Positions 45,353-56,186 are shown, counted from the stretch's first letter. The stretch: 64,000 nucleotides of DNA from Euborellia annulipes (GCA_023213315.1 JAKCPI010010649.1:21105-85104), one strand, 5' to 3'. The notes: a model not told the origin generated them from the letters alone. Program-made: numbers and translations.

Positions 45353-46205
45353 AAGGACGGGAGCCTTCCAGGTAAACAGCAGCAAGGTGAAATAAAAAAC
45401 TTTATATTCTGTTGCCGACGTTTCGAGAGCTAGACGCACTCATCTTCATGGCCTATAGTAAGAAGTTTTATTTGAGTAATTCATTTAACAATATCCGGTA
45501 CGTTAATACAAAACAATTTATAACATGAAACTTCTTACTGACAACTTACACTCAGAATTGTCAAAAATAAGTACAGGTGGTGTGGTACTGCATATTATTA
45601 TCATGTTTAAATATGTTTGAATTATTTTGTATCATCATAATAGTGTGTAAATATACAAAACTATTCAGCAAACCACTATGCGACCGTCGCTTTTATTACG
45701 ATACAAAATAATACAAACATATTTAAACATGTTAATAATATGCAATACCACACCACCTGTACTTATTTTTGACAATTCTGCGTGTAAGTTGTCAGTAAGA
45801 AGTTTCATGTCATAATTTGTTTTGTATTAACGTATATTGTTAAATGGTTTAGCTCAGGGACCCACATCTTGTGGGTACGGGGTTGGCGACCACGAGCTGC
45901 CCTAGCTGAGACTGGCATTAGTTCTGTTCTTTGCATGCCAGTCTCTACCTTTCTATATTTTTAACAGGCGTCAAACCGGCCTGTACTATTCCTTTCCGGT
46001 AGCAAAAACCTATGAATGACAAATTCCACCGACCCCGCACTGCGGGAATTATCAGGCGAAGAAAGAAGAAGATATTGTTAAATGGTTAATTACTCAAATA
46101 AAACTTGTTACTATACTAGCTCTCGAAACGTCGGCAACAGAATATAAAGTTTTTTATTTCACCTGGCTGCTGTTTCCCGAGAAGGCTCACGTCCTTTTCT
46201 TCTAA
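45353..46205. repeat. long palindrome (arms about 290 bp) with SINE A in one arm
   Basis: Left arm blocks 'ggtgaaataaaaaacttta', 'ctgttgccgacgtttcgaga', 'gaaacttcttactgacaac', 'aaataagtacaggtggtgtg' and 'tttaaatatgttt' recur inverted in the right arm. The centre, at about 45646-45692, is unpaired. Motif 'tgaagatgagtgcg...cgaaacgtcgg' on the minus strand of the left arm fits the CTGAWGA...GAAAC class. Inferred to be a Penelope-type inverted repeat. SINE A at 45850-46071 interrupts the right arm. Confidence 0.75.
45850..46071 (+). mobile_element. SINE A, complete copy with 16-bp target duplication
   Basis: About 222 bp, from '(ta)gctcagggacccacatc' to 'gcgaagaaagaagaag'. A perfect 16-bp direct repeat ATATTGTTAAATGGTT flanks it at 45834-45849 and 46072-46087. 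The palindrome arm continues across the insertion. This is the clearest evidence that SINE A inserts by target-primed retroposition. The box-C-like GTACGGGGTTGG is diverged here. Confidence 0.92.
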
Positions 46206-46513
46206 TTTAATTTTTAATAATTTTCCTTCATTTTCTCTTGATCTTAATAAGTAGTATTAAGAATAATAGTTTGGTTTTTGTTGATGTAGGACTCCATTTT
46301 TTTCTGTTCTTAATGTTTCAATGTTAAAATATTATTTGGACTATCGATTTCTCTGTATATAGCATCATCAGGTCCGCGTTATTTTATTTTTGTCGGTTTG
46401 TCGGTTTCATTTTCAAATTATCTTTGGGTTGTTTACTTTTGAGTTTAGTCTAGTAATCGTTGGCTCTAGTTAAACATTATAAATAGGTAAAAAATTAATC
46501 AATATAAAGATAA
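46206..46513. other. AT-rich stretch with hammerhead-like and family F motifs
   Basis: Minus-strand CCTGATGATGC near 46370 is followed by GAGAAATCG. 'tcgttggctctagttaaaca' at about 46457 is the family F block. No gene. Confidence 0.4.
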
Positions 46514-47461
46514 CCCAATTCATTGCTTTGCTGATGACAGTACCCTGCACTCAGTCAGGACTGGTGAAACCTCATCCACTGGTCGTCTGGGGGCTGTGTC
46601 GTCGATAAATGATGATCTTGGTCTCTTGGAGGAATGGGGAAACCTCAATCAAGTAAAATTCAATTCCCAAAAAACCCAATGTTGTTTAATTTCTAGACAA
46701 AAAAATAGGATTTGCCCTCCCCTTATTTACAGCAATAATAGTCTCGAGTTCAAAGATTCATTTTCTGTTCTGGGAGTGACAGTTACATCTGATCTCTCCT
46801 GGAGCAACCACATCTCTTCTGTAGTTAAATCTACCGCAAGGAAATTGGGTTTCCTATTCAAAACGAAGCGTTACTTTTCCTCCCAACAACTCCTAATCCT
46901 CTATAAAGCCCAAATTCGGCCGTGTCTTGAATATTGTTCCCACCTTTGGCGAGGGGCGTCGAAAGACGCTCTCTCCTCCTTGGAAGCCATACAGAGGCGT
47001 GCAATTAGACTGATAGGTGATTCTACCCTTACTGCATCCTTACAGTCACTAGATCATAGAAGAAGAGTATCTGCACTATCTCTCTTCTACAGGTATTACC
47101 ATGGTCAATGCTCTGCCGAATTAAAATCAATTATCCCACCCAATGCAACATATTCACGGAACACAAGAGAGGCATCTTCCCAGCATCCCTATGCTGTTCA
47201 GATCACGACTAACAGAACAAAACAATTTCATTCTTCCTTTGTCCCCATGACCTCCCGTGATTGGAACAAGCTCCCTGCGTCTATCTTCCCCAAAACCTAC
47301 AATCTTCAGACTTTCAAGTCTAACCCTCAACAGGCATCTTCTCAGTTCCCGCAGTTGAGTTTCCCCTTTATGCTTCTCCTTTTGTTTTATTTTCTTCCTG
47401 GCTGCATGTGACTATTGGTCATTATAGGTCTTCGGACCTTATGCACCCATTCCAAAAAAAA
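46514..47461 (+). mobile_element. 5'-truncated non-LTR retrotransposon (jockey-like), RT C-terminal part
   Basis: The frame open from 46515 to the stop at 47409-47411 encodes about 298 residues. It starts PIHCFADDSTLHSVRTG, with the catalytic FADD motif of reverse transcriptase. Then come NDDLGLLEEWGNLNQVKFN and the thumb-region motifs SFSVLGVTVTSDLSW, RPCLEYCSHLWRG, AIQRRAIRLIGD and FYRYYHGQC, ending TSRDWNKLPASIF. This order matches the C-terminal half of jockey-like LINE proteins in arthropods. The endonuclease and RT fingers are absent. An A-rich tail at 47454-47464 and a candidate duplication AAAGATAA (46506-46513, 47462-47469) mark a retroposed, 5'-truncated copy. The usual GTG start at 46596 is not biologically meaningful. 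The extreme C-terminus, FMLLLLFYFLPGCM, is hydrophobic. No stops or frameshifts were seen, so it inserted recently. Confidence 0.93.
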
Positions 47462-47469
47462 AAAGATAA

Positions 47470-48654
47470 TTAATTTGAAAAAGACTTGGTCATATGCTTC
47501 AATTCATTTATTTATTTGTATAAACACGTAATTCGACACTCAGTCTGTCATATCCAGAACTAATATAAAAACGAAACAATTTTACAATTGATCTTGTCTT
47601 ATATAATAGTCAGACCTGGTGAGGTGTGTAGTTGTGTAGTATACAATATGTAACATTGTTTAGTATTTGTATTATGTAATCTACTTTCCTACTAATTATC
47701 AAATAGATTTTTTTAACCTAGCAATTATTTATTTATTTCATAATTTTTATGATTTACAATTACTGTATTTCTATTTTTTGATTTTTAATTTAAAAAAATT
47801 TTAATAAAAGCCATTAATATTAATATATATTAAATTTTCATTTTTAATATGGAATGTGAATAGATTTGTGGAATTAATAATGTTAATGATGGGGAAATAA
47901 ATGTTTGGATGAGCGGAAATTTTAATCAATAACAATTTGAAATTAATCTCTTTTTTTTTTAAATTTGTTCTCGCCATCATTTTTTTAAAGTTAAAAATTC
48001 AATATTAAGAAGTATTTGTAGGTAGGATAAATAGGATTCCTCAGGAAATAAGACTTGTAATAGTGGGTAATAAATATTCAAGAAATACCAATTAGAAGTA
48101 ACTTCGCAATGGATGGCTGTTTGTTCTTTAATTAAGGATTTACATAAGGTATTTAAGATGTTATTAGAAATTTTGAAATTAACTTTCCGGAACCTTTATT
48201 ATTATTTATATTTAATAATCTCGTAGATTCAATTATTTTTCTTATTCTTTTTTTTTTTATTTTTATCTTAAAGGTTTGCTTTGTTTATGTTTTGGTTTTA
48301 TTATTGTAATTTAATTTTAGTATAGATGCACATCTTGTCTGTACAAATCACCTCGGGTAAAATAAACTGGGTTCCCAGTAGGCGGATCTATAACAATGAT
48401 GTGCTCACATTTTTACTTTTTTTATTATTATTATTTATTTACACAAAATAATCACGTTCGTACTTAAGAAATAGAGTATTTTATTATATGTTGTTTGACA
48501 TTAGGAATAGAATAATTGAAATTAATTTTTGAAAATTTAAAAAAATATTTTAATTAATATTTGAGAAATAACAAGAATTCTTTTTAAAAATCAATTGAAA
48601 ATTTTCCTAATGGAATTCTTTTTTATTTTGTAGATTTAACAAAAATAAAATTTT
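47470..48654. other. AT-rich stretch, no gene seen
   Basis: Probably intron or intergenic. No gene or clear repeat. Confidence 0.5.
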
Positions 48655-48860
48655 CTTTTTCTAAGATGTTATCTTTACTCGGTCAAAGGTTGGAAGTTCA
48701 AGTACGATATGTAAAATAAAATAAATGTAACAATATATATCCCAGTGGATATTTAGCCAATAAATTGTTTTATTTATTTTATTTTATATACTCAAACTTT
48801 TAACCTTTGTGTTTTATAACCGAGTAAGAAAAAATCTTTAGAATAAGAAAATTTAATTAT
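48655..48860. repeat. inverted repeat around an AT-rich core
   Basis: 'tactcggtcaaaggtt' and 'gtaaaataaaataaa' on the left face 'tttattttattttatata' and 'aacctttgtgttttataacc-gagta' on the right. The core includes 'ccagtggatatttagccaat', which recurs at about 49350. Possibly an inverted terminal repeat pair of an unidentified element. Confidence 0.5.
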
Positions 48861-50085
48861 AACTCACCGGTCGAGAGCATCCGACATATTAAAAAAAAAA
48901 TTAATTATCATCATTTTTTAATTAGCCATTAAAAATTTTTCTATAAAAAAATTTAAAAAACCTCATTGAAAATTTCTTAAAATACCTAAGTTATTTGATG
49001 TATAAGAGGCCACTCCTACTCCTACTTGCCCTTAATATAAAATTTTGTTTTGTATTCGATTTAGAACTAGGATTTTCCGTTTTCGCTGCGGACTTGCTAC
49101 CTTTACACCAGGATGCCTGGCTTTCCTACAAACCCATCTTAAACAGTAGTTTAGTCCCGTCCCCTTTGATTGAATTGAAAGACAATATACGTATTTCCTT
49201 CACTAGCGGATCATTTAAGGATTTAAGGCTCTTCTTTCCTAAATAAGAGGACCAAAATCGTTTTATGGTGCAGTCGTAATACTAGTTTACTTCTTTCTTT
49301 TTCTCTCGCATCGATAATATCCTAGTATGATTCAAGCTAAAATTTTACCAGTGGATATTTAGCCAATACAATGAATTGATAGAGTCGCATTGCGTGTTTC
49401 TGACTTTGATTTTTATAAATACAATTCTCAGAATGCAAAACACAGGGCTTGTTGATATTGATACTCATATTTGGATAATATAAAAATGTTTAAGTAAAAT
49501 AAGAAAATATTTGGATAGAACAATTATCTGAAATTAATTCTATAACTGATAATAGGCCTACTATATGAAAGTTATTATAAAATCACGAGACAGCTATTTG
49601 AAGTTTCGGTCACATATTCAAAGTCAAGCTATTGTCAACATATAAATTTAGATGATTTGAATTTAAAAGTATACACAATAGATATAGAATTTACGAGTGA
49701 GTTAATGACCAAATTAGAATATTTACAAACTTACAATTGTGCCGCTACTGGATGTCTCTCTTATTGATAAATAGTAGTCTTTAAGATTCGAGACTGGATT
49801 ACTTTTTCTTCTGCAGGCCATAATCCTTTGAAAAATTAACCTTGCCCAACGTTGCTTAACTTGGTTAGGATGGGAATTGAACTTTTTCTTTTATATATAT
49901 ATATATAATATGTTATAAATCAAAAAAGGGTCAGAAATCAGTAGAGAGGATTTATAGCAGTTAACTTGGAATTAATTCGCAAGAGGAGATTCCCACCTAG
50001 TACGAGGAGAAGTGTCAAAGAAAATTGATTATAATCCGGTTGTAGGGGTTTGAGTGTGAGAAGGGAGATTTTTAGGTTAACTCAC
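48861..50085. other. no confirmed gene; one weak open frame
   Basis: A plus-strand frame of 83 codons at 48995-49246 starts with a leucine-rich hydrophobic segment that could act as a signal peptide. There is no conserved domain, and it is left unassigned. The rest is probably intron of the Ig gene (minus strand). Confidence 0.4.
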
Positions 50086-50225
50086 CCTATAAGGTCCCAG
50101 CTGGGTGACCAGGCAACGCAGGATAGCTTCCCTTCCCAGAGGCACTGTCACGTTCCTGATGGGTTCGCTGAATTCCGGATCCAAATCTGATCCCATATTC
50201 GGGTATGACTGTCCAGAGCCTCCCT
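50086..50225 (-). CDS. exon of a lachesin / DIP-type Ig-domain protein (first half of Ig1)
   Basis: This 140-bp internal exon on the minus strand translates as (E)GGSGQSYPNMGSD-LDPEFSEPIRNVTVPLGREA-ILRCLVTQLGPYR. The pattern DPEF...P..NVTVPLGR.A.L.C.V..LG.YR is the signature of the first Ig domain, strands A to B/C, in arthropod lachesin and Dpr-interacting (DIP) cell-surface proteins. These are GPI-anchored or membrane adhesion molecules of neurons and epithelia. The Cys of ILRC would form the Ig disulfide with a Cys in the next exon. The acceptor reads 'ttttggtttcag|AGGG' (intron edge at 50226) and the donor reads 'TATAGG|GTGAGT' (intron edge at 50085). The exon starts in phase 1 and ends in phase 0 after YR, just before the expected VAW-type strand C. 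The upstream leader exon and downstream Ig exons were not found in the window. Large introns are usual in these genes. The start codon at 50319 that an ORF finder would pick lies in the intron. The choice between lachesin and a DIP paralogue cannot be made from one exon. Confidence 0.88.
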
Positions 50226-51394
50226 CTGAAACCAAAAGAGACCAGAGTGAATTTAAACCGAGGAGAAAAAAATGATTTTCAAGCATGTTTATAAACCACT
50301 TTAAATTTTTCAAAGACATGTCATAAACGAAAGCCCCTTCTCTTTCTTTAAAATGGAATATTCTTTGTTTTAGGATTAAACTTTCAAATTAACAGACCTT
50401 ATTCCAATCCAGCTTATTTCAAAAAAAAAAAAATAAAATAAAAATAAACAACAAAATCTGCTCTTCTTAATCACAGCTAATGTAATTTTAAAGCTAATAG
50501 CTTTAGGATTAGTGGTATATGATTAGCTCTGATTAACACTCTGCTGACGGTGGGGTCATATCTGACCCCAATCCACTTTACAAACATGCTTAAAATTTTA
50601 ACTATTATATTAGGGTATCTGACATTTTATGAAATAATAAAATAATAAAGAGGCCAAAAAGGCCTCTCAGGCCCCTGTTATGCATTCGAAGCGACTTTTA
50701 GGTTTTTTAAATATTTGTTACATAAAAAATTAATATTTTTTTTAAATATTTAAATAGAAGAAAATATATTGAAAGCATATTATAACCACCGTGAAAAAAT
50801 AGTGTAAGGAAAACAGTTATTAAGAAAAATAAAGGCAGGGGGTCTCAAAGGCCCCTGTTATTACTCTAAGGATTAAAGAAATTCTCGGGAATAAGCCTCC
50901 AATTAGTTAAAATATTATATATTGGCAACAAGGTAAAATTATCCGTTTCCATCAAGGCTATTCATTATTTATTTATGTTTATTAGCCAATGCGGATATTA
51001 TGAAATTGTGTTCTATCATCTTTAACTAATGGTCCTTAGCAATGACATGTTCAGGGGGAATCCTAGAGACAGGATCCACCCCCTTACAGAAACTCAATAT
51101 ACTGTATACATATATATGTGGGCTAATTCAAATTTAAACCGACTTGAAGCATGAGAAACTCGATTATCTTGAACCTAAAATATCAATTACAATTCAACTA
51201 AATTAAAAAAGTATAGAAATTCTTAATCAATAGCCTAAATATAAAATTAATTTGAAACCTATAACCGAGTGTTTTATTTGTATATTTTAATTTACAAAAT
51301 ATTTCAACGAGAGCCGACAGTCGAACTTTATATGTTAACATTTATTTATATATAACAATTTTTTGAGAGGATATTTATTTATAGTGGACCAAAA
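50226..51394. other. probable intron, no feature seen
   Basis: AT-rich sequence, with a poly-A tract near 50420. Two related short blocks, 'gaggccaaaaaggcctctca' and 'ggtctcaaaggcccctgtta', lie near 50650 and 50840. Nothing else recognised. Confidence 0.5.
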
Positions 51395-51660
51395 CTTCCC
51401 ATGACTCTCGGGAATCGAAACCAGGATCTCCAGCCTATTTATGGCATCGGCATGTTTGCCTTTACACCAGGTCACCTGACCCTCGACCACACCAACAAAT
51501 ACTCAATGCAGTTGATATTGCATTTCTCTACCGAGAGAATTAAAGTAAAAAATTTCTGACTTATGCCTGGTGCAAAGGAAAGCACACAGATGCCCCGGTT
51601 AGGCTGGAGATTTTGGGTTCGATTCCCTGGTCCTTGGGACCTTTAGCCCACCAACAAATT
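51395..51660. repeat. facing pair of tRNA-derived SINEs (family H)
   Basis: The minus-strand copy at 51400-51490 has 'gaatcgaaaccaggatctcc' and 'cctttacaccaggtca'. The plus-strand copy at 51565-51660 has 'gcctggtgcaaaggaaagc', 'ggctggagattttgggttcg' and 'caccaacaaatt'. Both relate to the heads in the 23422-23620 foldback. Confidence 0.65.
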
Positions 51661-52919
51661 AACATATAATAAATTGTGCTGATAGAGATTTTGGCCCTTG
51701 CCAACGTGGCTATTTATTTTTTATTTATTCACTACAATATATTATTGTATATCAAAGTAGGAAAGCGAATCTTATTTTAAAAAAGGAGAACATACAAAAT
51801 AGTATTATTAATTTTAAATAAGTATTAGGTGAACACTAAATAATTAGTAAAATTAAAAAAAATTAATTTATTATATAACATTTTGGACACGTGTTAAAAA
51901 AAGTTAATAAAAGGTATTCTTTTCTAATTAATTTTTAAATTTACTTAATGAGATTACCTTTAAAAAGTATCTAAGATTTCTGAAAACCAACATAAAAGAA
52001 GAGAGGGAGATTCTAATCTAACTAGAAGGCAGATATTGCCGGGATTTTATTTAGTAAGGGGGGTTAAATAACCCTATAAATAAAGAGAAATATCAAAGTT
52101 TACTAAATGAGTATTCTTAACAGAAAGTGGAGAGAATAATATACATTCCATTAGAATAATCGATGTGAACTTTTCCATATGGAATTTGTAACTCTGCGCG
52201 AAGGGGTAAGAAAGAAATGAGAGGGGAAAACGTTCGAATGCCAGGGTGTTGGGGTGGGGCTCTCATCCCACCACATACACACTTTCAATTCCATTCTCGG
52301 TAGAAAGTAAAGCCTTACTTTCTATTCTAATATTTATATTTGGAACAAAATTAAATTTTAACACATATGGGCTCATTGATACAAAATAAAATGTAATTAG
52401 CATCTGTATTTTACAAGAGTTTGCTCATTTATATTATTATTATTATATACAAAATTTTAATTAAAAAAAATCTACTAATAAAAATGATAATATAATAATC
52501 TTTTTTCTAAAATTAGGAAAGGCAGTACTAGAGCAGAAAAAACGAAGCCTTTGGATGCCAATGACGAAAGACACATTTTATTTATCCATATCCATGTTCT
52601 TATAGTACAATTAGGCACAAAGTTGTCATATCTATTGATCCACAAAAATCCATGTATATTTAGCAAATAGGCGAGAGTTTAAGGCACTTTGAAAGTCTAT
52701 TCGACGATATGCATGAGTTTTGATAAATGACTGCTAAAAGCTATTAAAAAATCACCTAATCAATTTGCAGAAAAAAATACATATATCTATTTAAAATATT
52801 CTTCTAAATCAAAAGATCCTCTGGATCTCACTCCCTTGAATCAGGGTGGAACAGGATTTACTCTCAAAAAAAAAAAAAAAAAAGGAAAAATTTTGCTATT
52901 TCGTTGATTATTTATTTTT
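51661..52919. other. AT-rich stretch, no gene seen
   Basis: A small GC-richer patch lies at 52190-52290. No gene recognised. The minus-strand frame at 52475-52666 has no domain. Confidence 0.5.
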
Positions 52920-53240
52920 TACTTTCTTGTATAGAATATAAAGTGAAAGTATTGTAATTGTCAAAAAATTCGACTTCGAGATTTTGATGTTTCTCCACGT
53001 TTTAGACCTCCCTGAGTCAAAAAAAAAATCATTTGGGTCAGTATGTCTTGTGTGTGTGTGTCCGTGTGAACACGATTGCTTAAAAACCAGAGCAGCCAGA
53101 TCGATGGAATTTGGTATATACTCCTTGCACTAAAATTTTAATTTCTATCAACTTTTGGAGTAAATACTTCACCTGGAAGTAGTACTTTACTTAAAAAGTT
53201 TTTTCAAAAATTTTGAAATTTTCAATTTTTTTGTCATATT
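52920..53240 (+). repeat. diverged family B relative
   Basis: 'gaaagtattgtaattgtcaa', 'ttcgacttcgagattttgat', 'cacgttttagacctccctga', 'gtgtgtccgtgtgaacacga' and 'gtagtactttact' follow the family B order. The middle is different ('cagagcagccagatcgatgg'). This may be an older or separate subfamily, possibly closer to an autonomous progenitor. Confidence 0.5.
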
Positions 53241-53446
53241 ATGATAAATTGCCCTATTTTAAAAAGTTTTTATTTTTTGTCATTTTTTCGAAAACTGAAT
53301 AGTTTTTGAAATAATTAACGAAGAAAAAGACATTTTTGTCTTGAATAGGCCTATACGAGAAAGTTTTGGGGAGGTCATTCCCGATTGATTTTATTATATA
53401 AATTTAAAATATAGACTCTTAATGGGACATATTAGTGAAAAGTGAC

Positions 53447-53482
53447 TAACTGCGCTGTCGGCTTTCAGCGGGCTCGTTTCAT
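53447..53482 (-). mobile_element. degenerate Helitron 3' end
   Basis: 'gactaactgcgctgtcggct' and 'ttcagcgggctcg' differ by few bases from the Helitron 3' end at 55585-55618. This remnant was the target of the palindrome insertion at 53486. Confidence 0.5.
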
Positions 53483-53485
53483 TTA

Positions 53486-53994
53486 ATAATAATGAAGTGG
53501 AGATATCAGCCAAATTGGAATAATCCAGGTTCAATAAAATTCCCAGAATAAGACGTTTCGGCCTGAATTTATTTGGCCATCTTCAGTTATTGGGAATTAT
53601 ACACATAGTGCAAGTGCACATGTGATCAAACCGGGATTTGTCAATAATAAAATTTTTTCGCTTCATACAAAATTATATGGCTTCTGTGCCCAAGCTCAGA
53701 GATAAATCCTCTGAGCTTATCTTATCCTCTGAGATAAATCCCCTTATCTCTGAGCTTGGGCACAGAAGCCATATAATTTTGTATGAAGCGAAAAAATTTT
53801 ATTATTGACAAATCCCGGTTTGATCACATGTGCACTTGCACTATGTGTATAATTCCCAATAACTGAAGATGGCCAAATAAATTCAGGCCGAAACGTCTTA
53901 CTCTGGGAATTTTATTGAACCTGGATTATTCCAATTTGGCTGATATCTCCACTTCATTATTATCACATCACCAGCCACAGCCTCAAAAAAGCAA
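53486..53994. mobile_element. near-perfect palindromic element, Penelope-type organisation
   Basis: Two 219-bp arms (53486-53704 and 53744-53962) are almost identical in inverted orientation around a 39-bp spacer. They are followed by a 32-bp unpaired extension. A perfect 12-bp direct repeat TCGTTTCATTTA flanks the whole unit (53474-53485 and 53995-54006). Each arm contains CTGAAGATGGCCAAATAAAT-TCAGGCCGAAACGTC, a hammerhead-like CTGAWGA...GAAAC motif. Inverted pseudo-LTRs plus a 30-40 bp extension and a target duplication are known hallmarks of Penelope-like elements. No reverse transcriptase is present, so it is non-autonomous. Confidence 0.8.
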
Positions 53995-54006
53995 TCGTTT
54001 CATTTA

Positions 54007-54819
54007 TATTTTTTTTTTTTTCAAATAGGAATCTCACATATATTAACAATAGCAAGGGCCAGAATAGTTATTCTGTGCCTCAACTTTTACTTCATTTTAT
54101 CATTGCAAACTTATGACCTAGTGTTTTTAATTTCTCTTAAATACATTATGTTTCAACAAGAGCCTACGGTTAATAGTTTAAATATAATTGGATTGTGTGT
54201 GTATGCGAACACGATAACTTAGAAATCTAAGGGATTAGAAATTTGTCATGTGTCATATAGCAAAATTAGTCGAGAAGTTGCTGTTGATGTTCGAAATTAG
54301 AAAGTGCAAGAACAGTTAGCAGCAAATAATAAAATAGTTTTATCACGGTAGGGTTTTTCGTTTATTAAGCCGTCTTAGAAAATAATATAATAACAAGAAT
54401 AGAAGAAATAAATTCATTGAGCTCTCAATTTTTATTTTTGAGAGAAAATATACTAAGCTCGCTATTCCGGTATTGTTTAATATTTTTAGTATCACTTTTT
54501 AGAGTTGGATAAAATTATTTTAGCTTCCCATTTCTATTACATCCGGTTAATATATTACATATTAGGGTTGAGAATGGAACTCAGCTATTGAGTCTTTCCT
54601 CCCTTCACTCTAATCTTAATTAAGAATCTCACCCCTCCTTATAATTAATGACCAAATCTGGTCAATAATCAATCCATTACATGTAATTGATTCAGATTTC
54701 TAATCAAACTGCTTTTTAACTCATCATCATCAACAGCATCATGAAAGGATCATCAACAAGTTCGCAATTTCAATTTTATGCTCTTGTTGTTTATAATACT
54801 TATCTTAACCTCAATGAAT
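54007..54819. other. AT-rich stretch, no gene seen
   Basis: 'ggattgtgtgtgtatgcgaa' and 'cacgataacttagaaatc' near 54190 recall the family B-like block at 53040. Otherwise nothing recognised. Confidence 0.5.
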
Positions 54820-54950
54820 CGATTGAAGGGCTCATTTCATCCGTTTCTCTTACCTATTTATGCAATATTTAGTGAAAAAGTATTGCTTTCAAGTGAAAAA
54901 TTCGGTGTCAAGAATTTGATGAAAATACATGATTTTTTTTTTTTGCTTTT
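54820..54950 (+). repeat. family B TA-end fragment
   Basis: 'gtttctcttacctatttatg', 'gtgaaaaagtattgctttca', 'aaaaattcggtgtcaagaat', 'gatgaaaatacatgat' follow the family B start. The body is absent. Confidence 0.55.
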
Positions 54951-55449
54951 CATTTACACGAACCCAAAAAAACCTCAAAAAATAAACTTGAAATATTTCA
55001 GGAATATTTATTTCTAGTGTTTTTTTTAAATACATAATTCATCTAATATTTCTTCAAAAAGATAACTTGTAAAAATGAGGAGTTGCCCGCCTGATTGGAC
55101 GTGATGCCCGCGTAATGCCAAACGGCAGGGGAGACTTATATATAATAATGATAATTAATGTTTCCTCAAAATGAACAAATTACTAAATCTGTCACAATGA
55201 TTAAAATTAATGATAATAAAAATAACAAAGGGAAAAAAAAAATATTTCGTTTGAATTTCAATTTCTTTTTCCGTCTATACTTCCGACTTTTTCACATTAC
55301 TTTTAAAAAATGATAAAATTCTGGCCAAATATTTGATTTCCGATGTTTTTTTTTTTCTTTTAGCTAAGCAATGAAAACCATTTATTGCAATTTTAAATAA
55401 TACATTCTGATTAAAACAAATCCTTTAAAATGATATTTTAATGACTGGA
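54951..55449. other. AT-rich stretch, no gene seen
   Basis: No gene or clear repeat recognised. Confidence 0.55.
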
Positions 55450-55585
55450 TCTATACTATTATATAAAAGGCAAAATTTGTCTTGTCTCCTGAAACTTCAG
55501 AACGAATTTTCATAGAATTTTTATCGTTTGAAATTTTCTTATCTGGTGTTTTTTTAAACAAGTAATTGGAAAAAATTTTATCTTA
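55450..55585 (+). mobile_element. Helitron 5' end fragment, split by a second Helitron
   Basis: Begins A|TCTATACTATTATATAAAAG, then 'gcaaaatttgtcttgtctcc' and 'cagaacgaattttcatagaa'. The start TC after A and the 'ctatactattatataaa' block are typical of arthropod Helitrons. It ends where the minus-strand Helitron at 55586 begins. Confidence 0.6.
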
Positions 55586-56186
55586 CTAGCAGCGCCACCC
55601 GCTTTCGGCGGGCTCCGGGATTAGTAGTTGTCGCCATAAATGTATTTTAAGTGACGCGTACACACTAAATTTTTGCAAAGATAATTAAACATGAAAATAA
55701 TTTTAAAATAAATTTTCGGTTAACTCACCTATAATAAGATTTAATATTATTAATTATTATTAAATTGGAATATTTTTATGAGAATAGGAGCTTTTCTTTA
55801 GTATTCACTGACAATTCAAAGAGTACTTAGAGGTCTTCTCATTTTCAAAGAAATAAAAGTAAATATAAATACAAATATTAAAAATTAGTAAAGACAGTAA
55901 AATATTTTTATTTTAAATTTTTAAACAAATTTTTTCATTAACATTCACTAATATTATATTTCAAAGAATACATAGGCCTACTTTTCATTTATAATATTTT
56001 CATACATTTCCTATGAGAGAAATCGTAACTTTAACAGTTAATAACTCAACAAAGTTATAGGAATTTCGGAACGAAAATAATTTTCATGTAATCCCTAGAA
56101 CGTCCTCTTTAAGTATATAAAATTTGTTTTCGAAATCCTAACGGGAAGTTGAAGACAGACGGACATTAGCGAATTATATATATAGA
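55586..56186 (-). mobile_element. complete small non-autonomous Helitron
   Basis: In minus orientation the 5' end is A|TCTATATATATAATTCGC and the 3' end is the hairpin CCCGCCGAAAGCGGG, eight bases, then CTAG|T (CTAG at 55586-55589 on the plus strand). There is no target duplication and it sits between A and T. All of this matches Helitron termini. The 601-bp interior has no Rep/helicase frame. The 5' region is shared with 61156-61893 and 32352-32600. Confidence 0.88.

Noticed and set aside
50226..50319. Extension of the Ig exon to an upstream Met
   Set aside because: A strong acceptor (pyrimidine-rich tract and TTTCAG) lies at 50226, and the upstream residues do not fit an Ig-family leader.
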